Source: Pseudomonadota bacterium (lineage in GTDB: Bacteria > SAR324 > XYD2-FULL-50-16 > JAHJRI01). From it: DNA of 8,130 nt. The DNA is taken from the NCBI GenBank assembly GCA_022360105.1, contig JAKSDL010000167.1:1-8130 (forward strand), written 5' to 3'. The notes below the pieces were generated by a model that was not told the DNA's origin, made no database searches, and saw only the letters and a program-made list of their open reading frames with translations. Positions 6,301-8,130 of the stretch are shown here, piece by piece. A program made the translations under genes and the position numbers. How positions within the stretch are numbered: the stretch's first letter is position 1; every line of letters begins with the position of its first letter.

Positions 6301-8130
6301 ATAGATTAAAACTGGAACCTTTGTAAGTTAAGGTTTTATCACTGGCGACAATAATATCAACTGTCGCATCAGGATCTGCAGGATCATCAAAGTTTATGTC
6401 ACCCTTAAGAATTGTGGAATCCAGAAATTCCAACTGCGCATTCATAAAGATTATATCAGCCGAAACGTCCCCGGAACCGTTTAGTAACGCCAACCCTCCA
6501 TTATCTCCTATCAAAATTTTATCTGCAGCAAGTTCGTCGCCTGTATCCCAGGTTAAAGTATTATTGTCCTCAATTCGCCATTCCATGTTTTTATCAGCAG
6601 AGACTTTGAAGTCGCTCACCTTAAAATTCCGTTGCAGAACCATTGCACCATTTTGCAAAATCAGCTGACCCGTACCACTAATTTCATTGGCTGTTTCCCG
6701 AACAAAAATATTAGACGATGATAGCAATAAACTTCCATCAATGATTGGGCTTTTCTCCAGAACAACATCCGTTTCGCTGATATCAACAGTTGCATCAACT
6801 GAAAGATTAAGATCTTGACACTTAAGTTCTCCAATTCCGGAAACAGAAAGGTCCGTGCCGGATTGAATGGTTAATGGTTTTTCAATGTCCAGGCCAGTGT
6901 TGTTTTGAAATACGATGCCAGGCGCAATGCCAAGTTGAATATCACCTGAAACATCGGCAGTGACATCCAAAAACAATGTTCCCTGGAGAGCCAGATTTGC
7001 CCCAATAGTAGCTTGATTTTCGATTAAACGGAGAGCCAGATCTGTTGATACATCCACTGCTCCGTTTAAATCACCGCCTAGCCCATTCCAGGTCAAATCT
7101 CCTTTTGAAATGTTCCATGTCGTATTGTTATCAGATTGCAGGCTATTCATTCCTGTCAACAAAACATCGACATCACCTGAAATATCGATTTGTGAATTCC
7201 GAACGTTAAAAGTACCATCTCCAGTGACATCCCCGGTTAGAGTGAATGTTGAAGTCTCACCATTAAACATCCCACTCAGAAACATACCGTCCCAAGTCGT
7301 AACAACAGTATCTTGATGATCGTAAACAGCACCGGTTTTGATGGTTACATGTGGAAAGATAATATTCCCTTCTCCCGCAGCTGAAACCTGTTTGTTTTCA
7401 GGCACTTCAAACGGTTCACTAATACGAATTGTGCTATCAGAACTGGTGTCGATAGCAAAAGATTCCGCTGTTGTCAGTGTTGATAGAGTAAAATTGGAAT
7501 TTGAGTTTACCCTGATTTCGCTGTTAGATCCCGAAAATAAGATATCCAGCTTTGATAAGGTTCCTTCATTATTGGAAATCTTTAATATACTTGGAGATGC
7601 ATTTAGTTGAACTGGAGAGGTGTTTGCAATATCTCCATGGCCTTTTAAAGTCAGGGTTAGAGCTTTCACCTCCAGAGGTTCTCCTTGATAAGTCAGTTGA
7701 GCATCTCCACTTACATCGATAGCAGAGCTCGCTTGATGTATAATATTCCCCGTAACCAAGGTCGTCACATCAATATCCAGCGTCCCACCGTAGAGATAGA
7801 TATTGGCGCCAATTTCTGCCGGCTGTCCGATAACCGTAAATCTACCTGAATTGCCCGGCTGACCGTCACCGATTGAAATTGTTCCATTAAATTCCTGACC
7901 TGATCTCGCCTCCCAAACCAGTTCATGGGTATCAGTGCTAATATCAGTCCCCAAATTTGTTGTTAGAGAATCAGTATTAATGGTCCAATTGCTTTTGAGA
8001 TGCACAGATTTATCTTTAAGATCAAGGGCACCTACACTTAAATCGATTTGGGCTCCATCACCTATGTTGACTTCTCCTTCAATTTGTAGAATCGAAGATC
8101 CTTCGGCCTTGAGTTGTGAACCATCCCCCA
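320..8130 (-). CDS. Giant secreted/surface repeat protein with C-terminal Fn3 and LamG domains (5' end beyond the window)
   Basis: The frame is open from the right edge to TAA at 320-322, with 2602 codons visible. A GTG at 8003-8005 could be read as a start, but no Shine-Dalgarno sequence precedes it. The frame continues upstream to 8128 with the same kind of sequence (LQIEGEVNIGDGAQIDLSVG), so that GTG is an internal valine and the true start and signal peptide are off-window. Layout: residues 1-2250 are a beta-strand-type repeat array (three super-units, nine Trp-marked modules); about 2253-2279 a Gly/Pro/Ser linker; about 2280-2371 an Fn3-like domain; about 2375-2602 a LamG-like domain. 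The protein is rich in Asp, Ser, Thr, Asn and Gly, and only four Cys were found by eye (437, 2388, 2397, 2405), which fits an exported protein. No LPXTG motif, autotransporter barrel or type IX sorting domain follows LamG. An adhesin or matrix role is inference; the family is not one I can name. Confidence is high for the gene and its C-terminal domains, low for function. Confidence 0.93.
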   Translation of the reverse strand, partial: GDGSQLKAEGSSILQIEGEVNIGDGAQIDLSVGALDLKDKSVHLKSNWTINTDSLTTNLGTDISTDTHELVWEARSGQEFNGTISIGDGQPGNSGRFTVIGQPAEIGANIYLYGGTLDIDVTTLVTGNIIHQASSAIDVSGDAQLTYQGEPLEVKALTLTLKGHGDIANTSPVQLNASPSILKISNNEGTLSKLDILFSGSNSEIRVNSNSNFTLSTLTTAESFAIDTSSDSTIRISEPFEVPENKQVSAAGEGNIIFPHVTIKTGAVYDHQDTVVTTWDGMFLSGMFNGETSTFTLTGDVTGDGTFNVRNSQIDISGDVDVLLTGMNSLQSDNNTTWNISKGDLTWNGLGGDLNGAVDVSTDLALRLIENQATIGANLALQGTLFLDVTADVSGDIQLGIAPGIVFQNNTGLDIEKPLTIQSGTDLSVSGIGELKCQDLNLSVDATVDISETDVVLEKSPIIDGSLLLSSSNIFVRETANEISGTGQLILQNGAMVLQRNFKVSDFKVSADKNMEWRIEDNNTLTWDTGDELAADKILIGDNGGLALLNGSGDVSADIIFMNAQLEFLDSTILKGDINFDDPADPDATVDIIVASDKTLTYKGSSFNLSRKNVVLSGGGNISNDELQTNWFLLNNNGSHLTFASDNGRLTNVKVDSVSSNSEISVEKNFTINHLLLEKELTIYIADGQVLTIDTTLDVGEGATLDVRGSGTLNVKNNFVVQGNVLVSGGILQVENPVNVSSTGNIKLTGGGFKQANGDSLQIKGDGTLDLTSQSLDLNGDLKVFTSIESDATTDIKTNGYILEWHPIEGNTLRGKILIGNDGVFKIIDTKADISADIYLDGGMLDIDVTTDVTGSIYHLASSTIDIDSGYSLNYFGNDISVDALTLSLAGNGTMANEQTIVLNDSSSKLKLASGGRLHKATAKADSYIFVPFGADYSISSLIINQPLTVDISTDAALSIEQSLEVPSDTSFVAKGEGALHLNALTVDGTGDIGESIDLKIKNNVEVGSTGYLLADKSSLLFYSSGDSMISGSGNVDLQESRISLDSGSNLDLTLDASANLSSDTNTRWSVYKNSFTWNGYGGVLKGTIDVSADSVDYGVFHLKDNPATVDAVLNLEGQLKVDVSADMLGSIQIKSDRSSIDLSTDTELLIRQRLTIPDGRELSIQGMGVTELFETLKVEGSGLLKANNTHVRLHNTPDISSDIELRGSTLFFAGNADILAGEGELNLYMSDIVLERNVDINDFDISTDGNNDWLIGNGATLTWNSTQELTGNQVDIGIGSELILTKNPVIVSSGIIFKGGKLSSDASSDIIGSISLHDLGEIDVGAGASITYSGEIISLAGKRLTLSGQGDFKNNNATTNWIQLDTAGSQLILNGSGGRVSNVKANNSDTNKLIRAENDFTIEQLVVESNLDIYIEPFKTLTIDATLDIQPGADLTLSGGGTLNVKKAFDVEGSVNIGTNTVLLQQGVTIENTGEVNVNNGKITQPDGQTINIEGNGKLDLTSQSLDLNGDLKVFTSIESDATTDIKTNGYILEWYPVEGNTLHGEIFVGSDGVFKIIDTKADISADIYLDGGMLDIDVTTDVTGSIYHRASSTIDIDSGYSLNYFGNDISVDALTLSLAGNGTMANDQPVVLDENSGKLRFLADGSMKKTRIDATTDSRIEVGGEYFVEQLIVNQPLTIDISPDSMLSIAQPLTIDSTASLDVIGDGSIKLNSINLDSTFNMTAGQVIILSGNLDASSDGILTAKNVSVILNSASDVHFTGDGAMDFTGSTIQMNNNLYLNLDSAGDLTSDSTHWRNNGKILSWNGNGGSLQGQIDLSSDATLLIHETPSIIGANINLYEGHIDIDTTTDVLGTLTSSTEFDASMDVQLGTTLNLNQDLNIDSKNFALSGAGRVIANNLVVDGSTNINQTSLELYHNLTVNKSLIINDGSLSLDGSADSISGLGPVTIGLNNLNVDFRNDVSVSVDISSDGSTNWDLHGNTLRWNVDSDLNGTGIVLGSQGTLSINRAINISSPMDISSGILDINQDVTLFGSLVPLVSDTTIDVSHDAYLDYSGDELKIGANTLNLNNSGVIENVNDFDLNGSDSVLHLTGQDGMLGKAKFTADSSPDHGIIVDDDYVIQQLTLDGALGRVKVAAGKTLIIGDQLIAQNGTNKLIKDPSNDGTIILHEVVLEGHLEIGEGFTLAPDATLYVKQNATLTVNSDLYFNDGIIVDNGAVLTITGGDHTVTFAGGYNLSGSGQVDVSGDVNVEIESSQVDLSELSRTGKPGTGTINPSKNGALDVLSFSATSKNQEIDLKWVFQDDTYKYVRIIRSANGYPDATSDPTLVYDGTSDNYTDGVQNGISFYYTAFAHDGSGDYAPGVHAMASATIIPDGLIGYYMLGAEDCTNDLLLDSCGLGSHGLCQGSLNPVQDATGDPTGALEFNGLESSAEIDNPYLEVSSIDSDTAADDFTISFWIRTSQTGGDPSADWFDNSNFPIIDGKIGVDQNDFGIALANNRIVFGIGFGNSTFNIASKTIDADWHHIGVTRDYNTGLMQLYLDGKLDATGDGPIHADLNSPSFLGIGRSPFGNTYFEGRLDDIRFYNRVLIESEIESLYENTP
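323..1006 (-). other. LamG / concanavalin A-like domain (Laminin_G_3 type) at the C-terminus
   Basis: Residues about 2375-2602, a normal length for this fold. Diagnostic stretches are IGYYMLG at the start, GALEFNG, DFTISFWIRTSQ, WHHIGVTRDYNTGLMQLYLDG, FLGIGRSP, and the closing FEGRLDDIRFYNRVLIESEI. These are the classic Laminin_G_3 signatures. Three Cys (2388, 2397, 2405) cluster in a loop near the start (nt 914-967), and two could form a disulfide. Known LamG domains of this type bind carbohydrate or protein ligands, often with calcium, so this is the likely recognition tip of the protein. The domain runs to the last few residues, so nothing like a sorting signal follows. Confidence 0.9.
1013..1291 (-). 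other. Fibronectin type III-like domain
   Basis: Residues about 2280-2371. The order of strands matches an Fn3 fold: LSFSATSKNQEIDLKW (strands A-B with the core Trp), YVRIIRSANGYP (strand C), LVYDG, then NYTDGVQNGISFYYTAFA (the usual 'Y-x-D-x-x-x-x-N-G-x-x-Y-Y' E-F region) and a final strand ending in ASATI. In bacterial surface proteins and glycanases such domains usually act as spacers. It lies immediately before LamG, as in many extracellular multidomain proteins. It was recognised by pattern only. Confidence 0.75.
1292..1372 (-). other. Linker between repeat array and Fn3-like domain
   Basis: Residues about 2253-2279 (ESSQVDLSELSRTGKPGTG followed by TINPSKNG) lose the beta-repeat pattern. 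They are rich in Gly, Pro, Ser and Thr, as expected for a flexible joint between the array and the globular C-terminal domains. The boundaries are approximate. Confidence 0.6.
1381..3631 (-). repeat. Super-repeat unit III of the beta-repeat array (about 750 residues, diverged end)
   Basis: This unit spans residues 1500 to about 2249. Its Trp markers are LEWYP (W1536), LSWNGNGG (W1806) and LRWNVDSD (W1986), spaced 270 and 180. The Asp-rich strands are LDIDVTTDVTG, IDIDTTTDVLG and LDINQDVTLFG. In the second module IGANINLYEGHIDIDTTTDV closely resembles IGANIYLYGGTLDIDVTTLV from the first module of unit I, which shows that the different module types are themselves related. The C-terminal part (from about KDPSNDGTIILHEV) departs from the pattern of units I and II and seems to cap the array before the linker. 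The lower boundary is approximate. Confidence 0.8.
3244..3628 (-). repeat. 385-bp near-identical intragenic repeat, copy in super-unit III
   Basis: This is the partner of 5437-5821, in the same orientation and the same reading frame. It encodes the LEWYP version of the first module. Eight amino acids differ from the other copy, and seven of them lie within residues 1537-1552 (nt 3473-3520). The copies are direct repeats inside one gene, so recombination between them would delete or add exactly one 731-codon super-unit and keep the frame. Confidence 0.95.
3632..5824 (-). repeat. Super-repeat unit II of the beta-repeat array (731 residues)
   Basis: This unit spans residues 769-1499 and begins LDLTSQSLDLNGDLKV. 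Its three Trp markers are LEWHP (W805), FTWNGYGG (W1078) and LTWNSTQE (W1264), spaced 273 and 186 residues apart, close to the 275 and 180 of unit I. The matching Asp-rich strands are LDIDVTTDVTG, VDVSADMLG and DASSDIIG. Late in its third module the stretch LTIDATLDIQPGADLTLSGG matches LTIDTTLDVGEGATLDVRGS at the same place in unit I. The first about 128 residues are almost identical to the start of unit III, while the rest is only clearly homologous. Confidence 0.85.
5437..5821 (-). repeat. 385-bp near-identical intragenic repeat, copy in super-unit II
   Basis: This copy aligns without gaps to 3244-3628 at an offset of 2193 bp, exactly 731 codons. By hand I count about 18 differences in 385 bp, roughly 95% identity. 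Perfect runs include about 68 bp near one end and 77 bp at the other (5745-5821). It encodes from LDLTSQ-adjacent residues through the LEWHP marker and LDIDVTTDVTG to GNGTMAN. Identity falls abruptly at both borders, which suggests recent duplication or gene conversion. Confidence 0.95.
5825..8026 (-). repeat. Super-repeat unit I of the beta-repeat array (about 734 residues)
   Basis: This unit spans residues 35-768 and starts at LDLKDKSVHL, which aligns with LDLTSQSLDL at the start of units II and III. It holds three modules with Trp markers LVWEA (W72), LTWNGLGG (W347) and LTWDTGDE (W527). Each marker is followed some 40-60 residues later by an Asp-rich strand signature: LDIDVTTLVTG, LDVTADVSG and LEFLDSTILKG. 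It is the most diverged of the three units. For example, it has about five extra residues near GDGQPGNSG compared with unit II. Alternating hydrophobic and polar residues with frequent Gly and Asn turns suggest a right-handed beta-helix or similar solenoid, as inferred from pattern rather than a database match. Confidence 0.8.

Noticed and set aside
2049..7610. Several plus-strand open frames of 66-150 codons opposite the giant gene
   Set aside because: They are scattered, lack ribosome sites and have no recognisable domains. Two of them (at 3435 and 5628) resemble each other only because they lie opposite the 385-bp repeat. They are antisense shadows.
1381..8130. CRISPR array or tandem DNA satellite
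   Set aside because: The periodicity is hundreds of bases, the units are translated in one frame and are diverged in DNA, and there are no short identical repeats with unique spacers.

Overview
The window is almost entirely one gene. A single reading frame on the minus strand runs from the right edge (8130) to a TAA at 320-322, giving 2602 visible codons. It has no start inside the window, so the real protein is longer. It is a giant, acidic, nearly cysteine-free repeat protein. The visible part is a long beta-strand-rich repeat array, then a short linker, a fibronectin type III-like domain and a C-terminal LamG/concanavalin A-like domain. This is the layout of a secreted or cell-surface filamentous protein, possibly an adhesin. 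Residue numbers below count from the first complete codon at the right edge (8128-8126 = residue 1).

The array has two levels of order. Nine homologous modules each carry a 'hydrophobic-x-Trp' marker (Trp at residues 72, 347, 527, 805, 1078, 1264, 1536, 1806 and 1986). They fall into three super-units of three modules with a period of about 731 residues and repeating spacings of about 273, 182 and 275 residues. Super-units II and III also share a 385-bp stretch (5437-5821 and 3244-3628) that is about 95% identical in DNA, although the rest of the super-units is strongly diverged. Within that stretch the amino acid differences are concentrated in one 16-codon patch just after the Trp marker.

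Left of the big gene lies a 277-bp intergenic region (43-319). It holds a long perfect palindrome that probably acts as the gene's terminator (about 269-305), a second hairpin built from a related GATGGG-type arm (192-213), a small hairpin (133-148) and a candidate sigma70-like promoter (99-127). The promoter would serve a second minus-strand gene that starts at 42 behind a good Shine-Dalgarno sequence and leaves the window after 14 codons. Its N-terminus faintly resembles that of crotonase (enoyl-CoA hydratase) family proteins.

The organism is a bacterium with moderately low G+C (roughly 40% by eye). The LamG/Fn3 surface giant is of a kind common in Bacteroidota, Balneolota, Rhodothermota and related marine or environmental lineages, but nothing here fixes the phylum. 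Both genes point the same way, but the terminator and separate promoter suggest independent transcription. No RNA gene, mobile element or CRISPR array was seen.
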